64,000 nt of DNA. Source: CAYLHX01 sp964383675 (GTDB taxonomy: Bacteria > Patescibacteriota > Gracilibacteria > UBA1369 > LOWO2-01-FULL-3). The stretch covers positions 62,001 through 126,000 of the forward strand of contig CAYLHX010000001.1 of assembly GCA_964383675.1 (NCBI GenBank), read 5' to 3'. The notes beneath the pieces are model-generated. The model was not told the origin of the DNA and searched no databases. It saw only the letters and a list, made by a program, of their open reading frames with translations. The position numbers and the translations under genes are program-made. Below, piece after piece: positions 34,214 through 41,903 of the stretch. Within the stretch, counting starts at the first letter, position 1. Each line of letters opens with the position of its first letter.

Positions 34214-34597
34214 CTAGAGATCTTGTTCCATCTTCTGGAATGGCCCCATTCCCTCAATCATTACCTCCTGTTTCTCACTGTCTGCCGCGCTAACAAATTC
34301 GATGGTTATCTCGTTGTCCACTACGTTTTCATCACCTTTTTGTTCTGTTACCTCTAGAGTAAGGACTCCTTCACCTATCTCTGCAAACTCGTAAACACCA
34401 GTTTGGATGGCAGGTCTCTTTTCATAGGTAAACTTATCCTTGGAAAAGGTCCATTTTACCTCGTTTTCAGTCCCGGCTTGGTAGACCCAGCCACCTTTGA
34501 TGATGTCTACCTGAGCACGTTTCTCTTCGTCGCTATAACCTCCGGTGCAAGCGCTGAAAACTGCTAAACTAAGTAATATTGCTGCTAATTTTTTCAT
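34214..34597 (-). CDS. Small lipoprotein, unknown function
   Basis: A 127-residue lipoprotein. The signal peptide KKLAAILLSLAVFSAC ends in a lipobox (FSAC), with Cys17 as the lipidation site. The mature part has a pattern seen in bacterial lipocalin-like or DUF lipoproteins: GGWVYQAGTENEVKWTFSKDKFTYE, then beta strands, an overall beta-rich domain. No enzyme motif is visible. It is divergent from a second lipoprotein gene and shares an intergenic region of 106 bp with it. Confidence 0.75.
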   Translation of the reverse strand: MKKLAAILLSLAVFSACTGGYSDEEKRAQVDIIKGGWVYQAGTENEVKWTFSKDKFTYEKRPAIQTGVYEFAEIGEGVLTLEVTEQKGDENVVDNEITIEFVSAADSEKQEVMIEGMGPFQKMEQDL

Positions 34598-34672
34598 AAT
34601 TCATGGGTTAATTTGTAGGTAGATATTAATGAAAATTGTTTCAAATGTGTAGGGATTTTTTGGCCCTTATTG

Positions 34673-34693
34673 TATAATTCGCTTGTCTATAAT
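34673..34693 (+). promoter_or_regulatory. Tandem -10 boxes before the second lipoprotein gene
   Basis: Two perfect TATAAT hexamers, 34673-34678 and 34688-34693, precede the ATG at 34704. The first gives a leader of about 18 bases; the second would give one of only a few bases. Neither has a clear -35 box at 17 bp. Confidence 0.45.
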
Positions 34694-34703
34694 TTAGTAC
34701 GCA

Positions 34704-35731
34704 ATGAAAAAGCTTTTGTTACTGTTAAGTTTAGCACTGCTGCTTAGCGCCTGTACAAATAATATGCCGGATGACTCCTATAATAATGACGGAAATCCTG
34801 TAATTGGTGAGGCGGAGATAAATATGCGCTTAGATCGGGCCCTTTTATTCGACTATAATGGCTTGGAAATAGATCCTTCTTTGGAGTTTGAAGTTTATTT
34901 GGAAAGACCGGATTTAAATCTGGTACAACCGGACAACCTGGAAAGTGGCTTTTATACTTCCGACTTGCCGGAATCGTTGCAGCCAAAGCTGATGTATGTA
35001 AGTGAAGTTTCCGATACAGAGCCTGAGTCCGGCAGTATGTGTGACCGCCCGACTTTTCCTNNNNNNNNNNNNNNNNNNNNNNNNNNNNNNNNNNNNNNNN
35101 NNNNNNNNNNNNNNNNNNNNNNNNNNNNNNNNNNNNNNNNNNNNNNNNNNNNNNNNNNNNAGTTTCCGATACAGAGCCTGAGTCCGGCAGTATGTGTGAC
35201 CGCCCGACTTTTCCTCATCGCTGTCGCATGGACCTGGATGCCAACTCACAACTAAAGGATGAATACACCTTCCTGGTAAAAATTACTTTTGAAGACAATA
35301 CCTACGCAGCGGAAGAGATTACCGTTCCGGTTCCGGAAATGTTGCCGCCGATTGAACTGGTTGAGCCAAGCTCTATTCCTTCGGAGGGCGAAGAGCTTGA
35401 GGTAAAATTTGTAGATATTGGTGCCGATGAGTATGAGTTAGAGGTGAATCTTTGCTACCCTTACCAAAATGATGGCATAAATCCTTGCTTGAATGGCACT
35501 ATGTTCAATTTGTCCAGAACGGAAGATGGTGGACTGAAGTTCACTTACGATAATGAATATGAAGAGCGGGAGTTAAATTTAGAAGAGGGCTTTATTACGA
35601 TTAAGTCTAATTTCCCTCTATATTATGAGGAGAGCGTGGAGTATTACTTAAAGGCGATTGATCTGGGAGAAGCTTTAAATGGAACACCAACTTATTTTGA
35701 AACCGCGGCTTACCAAGTTTTTAAGCCTTGA
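34704..35731 (+). CDS. Lipoprotein with a scaffold gap inside; 290 aa when the gap is closed
   Basis: The protein begins with KKLLLLLSLALLLSAC, a lipoprotein signal peptide with lipobox LSAC. Residues to about 119 precede a run of 100 N (35061-35160). The 55 bases before the gap (35006-35060) are identical to the 55 after it (35161-35215), and the frame agrees in both copies. Collapsing the copies gives one uninterrupted 290-residue protein. After the gap the sequence is an acidic beta-rich domain (KVTF-type strands, EELEVKFVDIGADEYELEV) with repeated YxLKAID and FxTAAY strands near the end. The family is unknown. Confidence 0.7.
35006..35060 (+). repeat. Left copy of a 55-bp duplication flanking the N gap
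   Basis: Identical over all 55 bases to 35161-35215. Both copies encode the same reading frame (...SGSMCDRPTFP). This is probably an overlap between contig ends that the assembler did not merge, so it should occur once in the genome. Confidence 0.85.
35061..35160. other. Assembly gap (100 N)
   Basis: Exactly 100 undetermined bases, the usual placeholder for a gap of unknown size. Because its flanks are duplicated, the true gap is probably negative (contigs overlap) and no sequence may be missing. Confidence 0.95.
35161..35215 (+). repeat. Right copy of the 55-bp duplication flanking the N gap
   Basis: Exact copy of 35006-35060 on the other side of the N run; see the left copy for interpretation. 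Confidence 0.85.
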
Positions 35732-35733
35732 AA

Positions 35734-36864
35734 CTATCTGTTATCCCTGCCAATTGCCTCTGAGATGTTTTTGTAGCCATCTTTTTTAAGCAGCTCGGTG
35801 AGACCTTGATTGATCTCGCTTATGAGTTGGGGGCCTTCATAAATCATGCCGGTAATAAGTTGGATAAGTGAGGCTCCAAGTTTGATTTTTTTATAGGCGT
35901 CGGCAGCGGAAAAAACACCACCACAGCCCATGATGATAAATTTTCCTTTGCCATTTTTGTAAAGATAGCGGATTTGTTCGTTTGCCAGGGCCTCGACCGG
36001 TTTTCCGCTGATCCCACCATATTCCGGAATATTCTTATCAATTATCAAATCCATCATGGTTTTATTTTGACGATCTTTGGTAAGATTACTGGATACGAAT
36101 CCACTTATTTTGTAGTGTTCAGCTATTTTCAATATTTCATCCATTTCAGCGTGACTTAAGTCCGGTGGCAACTTAAGGAAGATTGGTTTATCATTTTTGA
36201 CTGCGCAGATTGCTTCTAGAAGATCATTCAGATCCTTGGGATCGGTAAACGGCTGCCCACCAAAGGCATTTGGAAAACTAACATTGATGGTAATATAGTC
36301 GCCAATATCTTTTAGCTGCTCGTAAGCCTTAAGGTAATCCTTTATACCCGCTTCTTTGGAAGCCGTAGCGCGGCAGTTGGTTTTAGCGATACTAATGCCT
36401 AACGGAAAACTGAATTTCTTCTTTTTAAGTCTTTTAGCGATCTTTTCACTTCCCTCATTTTTAAGACCATAATAAACAACTAAAGCTTGGGATTTTTTTA
36501 ATCGCCAAAGGCGCGGCCTGGGGTTTCCGGCACAGTACTCACCCGTCACCGAGCCGGCCTCTTCAAAGCCAAAACCTACGTGTGGCAAAATATCTGTCAG
36601 TTTTGCGTCCTTATCGAATCCGGCGGCCAGACCAATTGGATTTTTAAAATTTATGCCAAGAATTTTCTGTTCCAGTAAAGAGCTTTGGTAGTTGAAAAAT
36701 AAGCTGGCTATTTTTTGCGTCACAAAATTGCTACCAAGAAAGCTCCCCACTTTCCCCATGCCATCATGCATTTTTTCCGGGTCGATCAAAAAGAAGATTT
36801 TTTTGATTATTTTTGTGTAAAAAAATCGCTGTAGTTTGTTCCGGCACTTTATAATTTTATCCAT
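35734..36864 (-). CDS. pyrD: Dihydroorotate dehydrogenase (class 2-like) with altered catalytic position
   Basis: A 376-residue FMN-dependent TIM-barrel enzyme of pyrimidine synthesis. The N-terminal extension (about 1-65) matches membrane-associated class 2 enzymes. Core motifs are NPIGLAAGFDKDAK, GFEEAGSVT, GNPRPRLWRL, GISIAKTNC, SSNLTKDR, GGISGKPVEALA, IMGCGGVFSAADAYKKIKLGASLIQLITG. The loop that carries the catalytic base (SSPN in class 2, SCPN in class 1) reads VSFPNAFGG with Phe197. It follows kamA in the same operon by six bases; the rest of the pyrimidine pathway is not here. Confidence 0.88.
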   Translation of the reverse strand: MDKIIKCRNKLQRFFYTKIIKKIFFLIDPEKMHDGMGKVGSFLGSNFVTQKIASLFFNYQSSLLEQKILGINFKNPIGLAAGFDKDAKLTDILPHVGFGFEEAGSVTGEYCAGNPRPRLWRLKKSQALVVYYGLKNEGSEKIAKRLKKKKFSFPLGISIAKTNCRATASKEAGIKDYLKAYEQLKDIGDYITINVSFPNAFGGQPFTDPKDLNDLLEAICAVKNDKPIFLKLPPDLSHAEMDEILKIAEHYKISGFVSSNLTKDRQNKTMMDLIIDKNIPEYGGISGKPVEALANEQIRYLYKNGKGKFIIMGCGGVFSAADAYKKIKLGASLIQLITGMIYEGPQLISEINQGLTELLKKDGYKNISEAIGRDNR

Positions 36865-36870
36865 TTCGGT

Positions 36871-38067
36871 TTATAACATATCATGAAAATCACTTTGTTT
36901 TAGGTCATTTAAATCTACCCGCGGATCGAAATATTCGTTCCATATTATCCTCTCTGGACGCCAAGAGGTAAAGCGGATGATTGGCTGATCATCTTTGGTT
37001 GTGAATTGAAAAGTTTTGGTCCCCCAACTCTCACGTGGTTTCTTCAAATCTATTTCTATCTCTTCAAAAGGGATGGTGCGTTTGCCATCATGGTTGGAAA
37101 TAATCAGATCGCCAAGCTCTGAAGGATTCCAACGAATATTGCCTAATACTTTCTGTAGTTTTTTAAATATCAGAATTACTCTTTCAACCGAAGTTCGCAT
37201 GGCAAAAGGCGTTACCTCCATGGCGTGATCCCAGTGATGATGCTGAATCCCATGCTTGCGGCAGAGCTTAACCAGCTTGGCCAAGGTCTCCGGATTGTCA
37301 TTAATATTGCGAAGGATGGGATTTTGAGTTTTTATTATGATGCCGTGATTATGCAAAAGCCTGATATGTTGAAAAAAATCCTCAGTCAATTCAACCGGAT
37401 GATTAACATGCACATTGATCCAACGCACACCCTGTGCTTTGAGCATTTTAGCGAGTTCCACTGTTATACGGTAGGGATTTTGCAGAGGCATGCGTGTATG
37501 AATACGTATAGAGTCCACTGTCTTTATGCCGCGAAACTGTTCAATCCATCCTTCCAAAACCTTATCGGTGAGTGCGAAAGGATCACCGCCGGTTAGAATT
37601 ACTTCGCGAATCTGCTTATTATTTTTAACATACGCAACGGCCTGTTCTCGAGCCAAATTCAGGTTGGCGATTTTTGAATTCTCCAATGTACGAGCTCTTT
37701 CAAAACAAAAGCGGCAGTAGGCCGCGCAATGATGTGCAACTCTGATGACCACTTTGTCGGGATATTTATGTTGTCCCATACCATTGGCAAACATTTCTTC
37801 CGGCTTTTCCCAGCTGGTTTTTTCTTCAAGTAACTCCCCTTCCATTTTGGAGGGGCCATATTGTAACCAAATAGGATCGCAAGCCCGCTCTTTCTGCATG
37901 AGCGAAAGCAGATAGGGGGTAATGCTGAAACGGGTATGACTTAATCTTTCAAAAATCTCTTTCTGCTCTTTTGCCGAAAAGTTGAAATGTTTGAAGAGCT
38001 GCTCAGGTGTGGTGATGGAGTTTTGCAGTTGCCAAAGCCAGTTTTTTTGATTCTGTTCTTTTGGCAT
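36871..38067 (-). CDS. KamA-family radical SAM protein (lysine 2,3-aminomutase-like)
   Basis: A 398-residue radical SAM enzyme with the cluster motif CAAYCRFC (CxxxCxxC, about residues 113-120). It has the family's PLP-dependent aminomutase framework: EVILTGGDPFALTD, IRIHTRMPLQNPYRIT, HVNHPVELT, TQNPILRNINDN, IQHHHWDHAMEV. The PLP-lysine region, usually PGGGGK in lysine 2,3-aminomutase, reads NHDGKRTIPF, keeping a Lys in a different setting. Its reaction is not clear: lysine, glutamate or another aminomutase is possible, and EpmB-like EF-P modification is less likely because no EF-P gene is near. Cotranscribed with pyrD and a methyltransferase-like gene. Confidence 0.8.
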   Translation of the reverse strand: MPKEQNQKNWLWQLQNSITTPEQLFKHFNFSAKEQKEIFERLSHTRFSITPYLLSLMQKERACDPIWLQYGPSKMEGELLEEKTSWEKPEEMFANGMGQHKYPDKVVIRVAHHCAAYCRFCFERARTLENSKIANLNLAREQAVAYVKNNKQIREVILTGGDPFALTDKVLEGWIEQFRGIKTVDSIRIHTRMPLQNPYRITVELAKMLKAQGVRWINVHVNHPVELTEDFFQHIRLLHNHGIIIKTQNPILRNINDNPETLAKLVKLCRKHGIQHHHWDHAMEVTPFAMRTSVERVILIFKKLQKVLGNIRWNPSELGDLIISNHDGKRTIPFEEIEIDLKKPRESWGTKTFQFTTKDDQPIIRFTSWRPERIIWNEYFDPRVDLNDLKQSDFHDML

Positions 38068-38069
38068 TA

Positions 38070-38837
38070 TTATTTTTTGGGAGGGAGTGGAATAAAGGCG
38101 CTGGTTCTTTTTTTATATTCCTGGAACTCTGGATTGTCGGCATACTTTTTTTCCAACATTGGAATTCCTGAGACAAAAAGTAACAGAAAGGTAATTGTAA
38201 TGGGACTAATAAGCGAATAGACTCCATAGGGTGAGGAAAGAGCTATAATAAAAATGCCCCACCACATTGTTGTTTCACCAAAGTAATTTGGATGTCTGGT
38301 ATATTTCCAGAGTCCACCGGTCATTATTTTTCCCTTGTTGGAAGGGTTTTTGATAAATTGTTGAAGCTGGTAGTCTCCAATCGTTTCAAAGAAAAAACCT
38401 ACGCACCAGACGCAGCTCCCCACAATGTCCAGCCACCCTAAAGGTGGTTGATGATAAGTGCTTACAAGGATAGCCGGAGCGACAAGTAGTATTGTTACAA
38501 ATCCCTGAAGTAGAAATACCTGAAAAAAACTACGTATTTTGAAGCTTTTTCCCCATTCTTTGCGCCATTTTTGATATCGCGAGTCTTCTTTTTTTCCCCT
38601 ATTCCTTAGAAAAACGTGTATGGAAACTCTTAGTCCCCACATAAGGATCAGGCAAAAGACCAGGAAGTATCTGAGGGTAAAGATGTTGGTTGTTAATATA
38701 TATGTACAGACCAGAATTGCACCTAAACTCCAAATTATATCGGCAATATCGTTGCGCTTTTTGGCTAGACTTATGAAGAACCAGATAGTCTGCCAGATTA
38801 AGATTATAGTACTTATGTAAAGTAGTTTTTCTACCAT
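38070..38837 (-). CDS. DUF1295-family membrane protein (steroid reductase/isoprenylcysteine methyltransferase-like)
   Basis: A 255-residue protein with about six membrane helices. The C-terminal signature [22 protein letters not shown] and the [31 protein letters not shown] tail are characteristic of DUF1295 (COG3752), related to 3-oxo-5-alpha-steroid 4-dehydrogenase and ICMT methyltransferases. The substrate is unknown. It lies two bases upstream of kamA and one base after the DUF2177 gene, so one transcript is likely. Confidence 0.85.
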   Translation of the reverse strand: MVEKLLYISTIILIWQTIWFFISLAKKRNDIADIIWSLGAILVCTYILTTNIFTLRYFLVFCLILMWGLRVSIHVFLRNRGKKEDSRYQKWRKEWGKSFKIRSFFQVFLLQGFVTILLVAPAILVSTYHQPPLGWLDIVGSCVWCVGFFFETIGDYQLQQFIKNPSNKGKIMTGGLWKYTRHPNYFGETTMWWGIFIIALSSPYGVYSLISPITITFLLLFVSGIPMLEKKYADNPEFQEYKKRTSAFIPLPPKK

Positions 38838-38838
38838 G

Positions 38839-39246
38839 TCAGTTGATTAATTTCGTTATCAAAAATCCGGCTGTGGCAACCGTGGCCGTTAAAATAGTCC
38901 CCCAAGCCATATCAATGAAAACAATGTTTAGAGGCCAGCCTTTCATGGTAGCCAAGTTGGTAAGATCATAGGTTGCGTAGGTGAAGAAACCGAATAGTGC
39001 ACCAAACACGATAGCAAACTTGATCGAGTCTTTTTCTACAGCCGGATTGATAGCGAAAATAAATATTCCAACTATAAAAATTAAGTAAAATACTATGGCT
39101 GCGGCCCAATTGACCTCTGTAGATATGAAGCTACCCAAATATTTTTTATACAAGCCCTTGGCCAAAAGACCGAGCCAGAGCATGTCTATGGCAAAAAATA
39201 CCACGGAAGTAAGCAGATAACTGCTTATAATTTTAACAACTGTCAT
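38839..39246 (-). CDS. DUF2177-family membrane protein
   Basis: A 135-residue protein with four predicted membrane helices. The [22 protein letters not shown] segment and [28 protein letters not shown] match the DUF2177 signature. Function is unknown; DUF2177 and DUF1295 genes are often neighbours. Part of the five-gene minus-strand operon from 40348 to 35734. Confidence 0.85.
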   Translation of the reverse strand: MTVVKIISSYLLTSVVFFAIDMLWLGLLAKGLYKKYLGSFISTEVNWAAAIVFYLIFIVGIFIFAINPAVEKDSIKFAIVFGALFGFFTYATYDLTNLATMKGWPLNIVFIDMAWGTILTATVATAGFLITKLIN

Positions 39247-39256
39247 CTTGATTGAG

Positions 39257-40348
39257 TTAACGAACTAACAAAACATGCCAAACAAGTAGAAACAATGCTG
39301 ACCACCAACCTAAAAATGAAACTACAAAACTAATGGTGATCTTCAGTTGCCACTTTTTAGGCAATAGTGTTGATGATTTTTTCTGTTTTTCACGAGCCAA
39401 GAGATATGGACTCACCCTGAAGCTTAAAAATAAGCCGTTAATTACAAGCATGACTAGTAATAGGAGGTGGAAGGTTGCTGTTGATGACAAGCCACTTAGT
39501 CGATAGTAGATTATGCCTCCAACCAAAGCCAATGCTATTCCAGCCCAGATTAATGGTTTGGTTACTTTATGTGTACGAGTGGTTGCTTCTGTCCAATATT
39601 TCGATTTGCGGGCCAGTAATCCGTGAAAATCTATGACTGTTACTGCCCCAAGCCCAATAATGAAGCCGGCCAGAAAAAGAAATAGGCCAACTATATCCAA
39701 CCATGGAATGAGTGTTTTGCCTGGAATCCCCATTTTAATAATAAAAATTTCTTTAAGGACTTTGCCAAAAGACATATCTGAAAAATCTTCAGCTGTTCCC
39801 ATAGACAGAGTATAATCACCCGTGTAACCAACACTGTTAAAGACAGCTACCCAGTACTGTTTCCCCTCCTCAAGGTCAACGATTTGTTCGCCTCCGTTGT
39901 AAAGTTTCTCCAGGCTAAAAGGTTCGAAAAAAATTTCACGTTCAGGTGGCGCAGTAACAAGTGTGCCGTTATATCCCTGAGGCATTATAAAAGGAAAAGG
40001 CTCTGATTCGTTTTTACTCTCAGATTCTTTTATAAAAGCAAACGCAGGGTAGAAGTTCTGATTGGAACTTTTGACGGGCACCAAAACTTCAACTGGAATA
40101 CTGCCATCAGCCCCGGCCGTAAACTTATAGAGATCAATTTCGTCCGGCTGCTCAAGTGCGCCATAAATTGCCAATGACGCTACCAATGGATCTTTAACTT
40201 CCGTGGCATTTTCCAATTCCAAAACAGAACCTTTCTTTTGAGTGAGGTTTAGCTCTTCACGCACCGGCTGGTGGGCGAAGACAGTCGTAGATGTTAAAGA
40301 AAATAGGATTAAAAAGGTATAAAATGCTGTTTTCTTTATTTTCTTCAT
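39257..40348 (-). CDS. Secreted/membrane protein with N-terminal extracytoplasmic domain, unknown function
   Basis: A 363-residue protein with a signal peptide (KKIKKTAFYTFLILFSLTSTTVFA, cleavage near residue 25), an extracytoplasmic beta-rich domain (about 26-200, containing DEIDLYKFTAGADGSIPVEVLVPV and GKQYWVAVFNSVGYTGDYTLSMG) and four membrane helices in the C-terminal third. The domain resembles PPC-like or bacterial pre-peptidase beta sandwiches in its DLYKFTA and YTLxxG strands; this is an inference. First gene of the operon leading to pyrD. Confidence 0.6.
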   Translation of the reverse strand: MKKIKKTAFYTFLILFSLTSTTVFAHQPVREELNLTQKKGSVLELENATEVKDPLVASLAIYGALEQPDEIDLYKFTAGADGSIPVEVLVPVKSSNQNFYPAFAFIKESESKNESEPFPFIMPQGYNGTLVTAPPEREIFFEPFSLEKLYNGGEQIVDLEEGKQYWVAVFNSVGYTGDYTLSMGTAEDFSDMSFGKVLKEIFIIKMGIPGKTLIPWLDIVGLFLFLAGFIIGLGAVTVIDFHGLLARKSKYWTEATTRTHKVTKPLIWAGIALALVGGIIYYRLSGLSSTATFHLLLLVMLVINGLFLSFRVSPYLLAREKQKKSSTLLPKKWQLKITISFVVSFLGWWSALFLLVWHVLLVR

Positions 40349-40382
40349 AGTAAAAATGAGGTTGCTGAAATTCTAGCACAAA

Positions 40383-40413
40383 AAAAAACAGAACTGCACA
40401 CATTCTGTTTTTT
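40383..40413 (-). terminator. Terminator between the RRM gene and the membrane operon
   Basis: AAAAAACAGAA (40383-40393) pairs with TTCTGTTTTTT (40403-40413), an 11-bp stem with a 9-base loop. It lies 19 bases downstream of the RRM-gene stop on the minus strand, followed there by eight T residues. AT-rich, so moderate strength, but placed correctly. Confidence 0.75.
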
Positions 40414-40432
40414 CTTTTTTGAATTCTATTGA

Positions 40433-40699
40433 TTAGTATTCATTTCTTGGCTTTGGAGGACGAGCCTCATTTACCACGATTTTGCGACCTTTGAAGTCAG
40501 ATCCGTCCAATTCAGCAACTGCCTTATCAGCGTCTTCATCGTTAATATATGTTACAAAGCCGAAACCTTTTGATCTACCGGAAAATTTATCCTTAAGAAC
40601 AACAGCATCTTCAACTTCTCCATATTGAGAAAAATGTTGGCGAAGGTCTTCATCGGTTACACCCCATTCAAGACTGCCAACGAATAGTTTTTTAGACAT
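40433..40699 (-). CDS. RNA-binding protein with a single RRM domain
   Basis: An 88-residue protein that is one RRM. RNP2 is KLFVGSLEWGV and RNP1 is KGFGFVTYIN, both with the aromatic residues needed for RNA stacking; VNEARPPKPRNEY closes it. Such small RRM proteins are common in Cyanobacteria and CPR and act as RNA chaperones or cold-response proteins (family knowledge). It has a long upstream region (172 bp, AT-rich), a clear terminator and is transcribed alone. Confidence 0.93.
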   Translation of the reverse strand: MSKKLFVGSLEWGVTDEDLRQHFSQYGEVEDAVVLKDKFSGRSKGFGFVTYINDEDADKAVAELDGSDFKGRKIVVNEARPPKPRNEY

Positions 40700-40871
40700 A
40701 ACGTAAACGTAAATTTTAAAGTAACAGCAAGCGTTATATTTTTTATATGTTTCAAAGTTTTTAAACTGTGCACATTACAACTATCAACATGCAAAAACAT
40801 AAGCTTACCGTTTAATAGTAACATAAATTAATCATAAGGGAAATGGAAAATGCGAGAATTGCCCTTTCTCA

Positions 40872-41321
40872 TCAATCTTTCAAATATTTCTTGCGCAGTT
40901 CGTAAGAGATAATTGTGGGAAGATAGAATAATACATCAGCGCTTAATTTACCTATTAGTATCGCCAATTGAAGATTTTGGATTTTAATTGAGAAATAATA
41001 CATCAGGGCCGGTCGAACTATAAAGCTGTCCAATAGCTCAGCAAAGCCAAATTCGACAATAATATTGCGGAAGTTTTTCATTAAAGATTTCATTCCATAC
41101 TTAACCCCGTTTTGGCGATGGTGCTTTTGAGATTGAATAATGTCCCTTCCAATAATCCAGGCATAAAAGCCCAACCCCTCTCCCAGAGCTCCGGCATAGG
41201 CCATTATAACTTTGTTTTCTGTTAAGGCGAAAAAGGCAGTAGCCAAAAGGACTGAACTTATGGTAGCTATTATTTCAGCTGTCAGGTAGCGCCTTAGCCA
41301 ATCTTTGATTTTATTTCTCAA
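40872..41321 (-). CDS. Small polytopic membrane protein, unknown family
   Basis: A 149-residue protein with about four hydrophobic segments (around 14-33, 35-60, 95-115, 120-140) and basic flanks. The loop QSQKHHRQNGVKYGMKS is cytoplasmic by charge. No recognisable catalytic motif. It lies 54 bases after the csaA-like gene on the same strand. Beyond membrane localisation I cannot assign a role. Confidence 0.6.
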   Translation of the reverse strand: MRNKIKDWLRRYLTAEIIATISSVLLATAFFALTENKVIMAYAGALGEGLGFYAWIIGRDIIQSQKHHRQNGVKYGMKSLMKNFRNIIVEFGFAELLDSFIVRPALMYYFSIKIQNLQLAILIGKLSADVLFYLPTIISYELRKKYLKD

Positions 41322-41375
41322 TTTGTGCGTTTTAATTCTAAGTGCAGAAGCCTTCTGGTGGGATAATGTGGCAAT

Positions 41376-41705
41376 TTACAAGATACGATAACCATTTTTC
41401 ACCTTCCGCTCTGGCTGAATTAGAATAACTTCCTTATCCTCCTGTACTACTCCGAGGATTAGACACTCCGACATAAAGTTAGCAACCTGTTTTGGCGGAA
41501 AATTGGTAACTGCGATAACTTGCTTACCCAGTATTTCTTCCTTTTTATATAACTTGGTAAGCTGGGCGCTGCTCTTTTTAATGCCTAAGTCGCCAAAATC
41601 TATCCAGATTTGATAAGCCGGATTTTTTGCTTCGAGAAAATCTTGGACATCTGTAACCGTTCCAGCCCTCATCTCCACTTTTTCGAAATCTTTCCACTTA
41701 AGCAT
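41376..41705 (-). CDS. CsaA-like tRNA-binding OB-fold protein
   Basis: A 109-residue protein matching the CsaA/EMAP-II-like tRNA-binding domain. Segments in order are VEMRAGTVTDVQDFLEAKNPAYQIWIDFGDLGIKKSSAQLTKLY, ILGKQVIAVTNFPPKQVANFMSECLILG and a short C-terminal strand. CsaA binds tRNA and has been linked to protein export as a chaperone. It lies 36 bases after tRNA-Ser(TGA) on the same strand; the proximity could be coincidental. Confidence 0.9.
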   Translation of the reverse strand: MLKWKDFEKVEMRAGTVTDVQDFLEAKNPAYQIWIDFGDLGIKKSSAQLTKLYKKEEILGKQVIAVTNFPPKQVANFMSECLILGVVQEDKEVILIQPERKVKNGYRIL

Positions 41706-41741
41706 TGTACTTAAAGTTAAAAATGATTAACCATCTTTAAA

Positions 41742-41829
41742 TGGCGGAGAGACAGGGATTCGAACCCTGGGTGAGTTGCCCCACGACAGTTTTCAAGACT
41801 GTTGCCTTCGACCGCTCGGCCATCTCTCC
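41742..41829 (-). tRNA. tRNA-Ser (anticodon TGA)
   Basis: Read on the minus strand. The acceptor stem GGAGAGA (41829-41823) pairs with TCTCTCC, with discriminator G at 41745 and an encoded CCA (41744-41742). The anticodon TGA (complement of 41793-41795) lies in loop CTTGAAA closed by ACAGT/ACTGT. A long variable arm and T loop GTTCGAATC fit tRNA-Ser. It decodes UCA and probably UCG/UCU. Confidence 0.95.
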
Positions 41830-41903
41830 GTAGTATGCTTCAAAGCGCAACCAATGATAGAAAAAACCCCGTGAAAAAGCAATTAAAAATTCGCTAAAGG
41901 ATT

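Noticed and set aside
40700..40871. Riboswitch or cold-shock leader before the RRM gene
   Set aside because: The region is AT-rich with no convincing promoter, stem or known motif by eye, so nothing is annotated.
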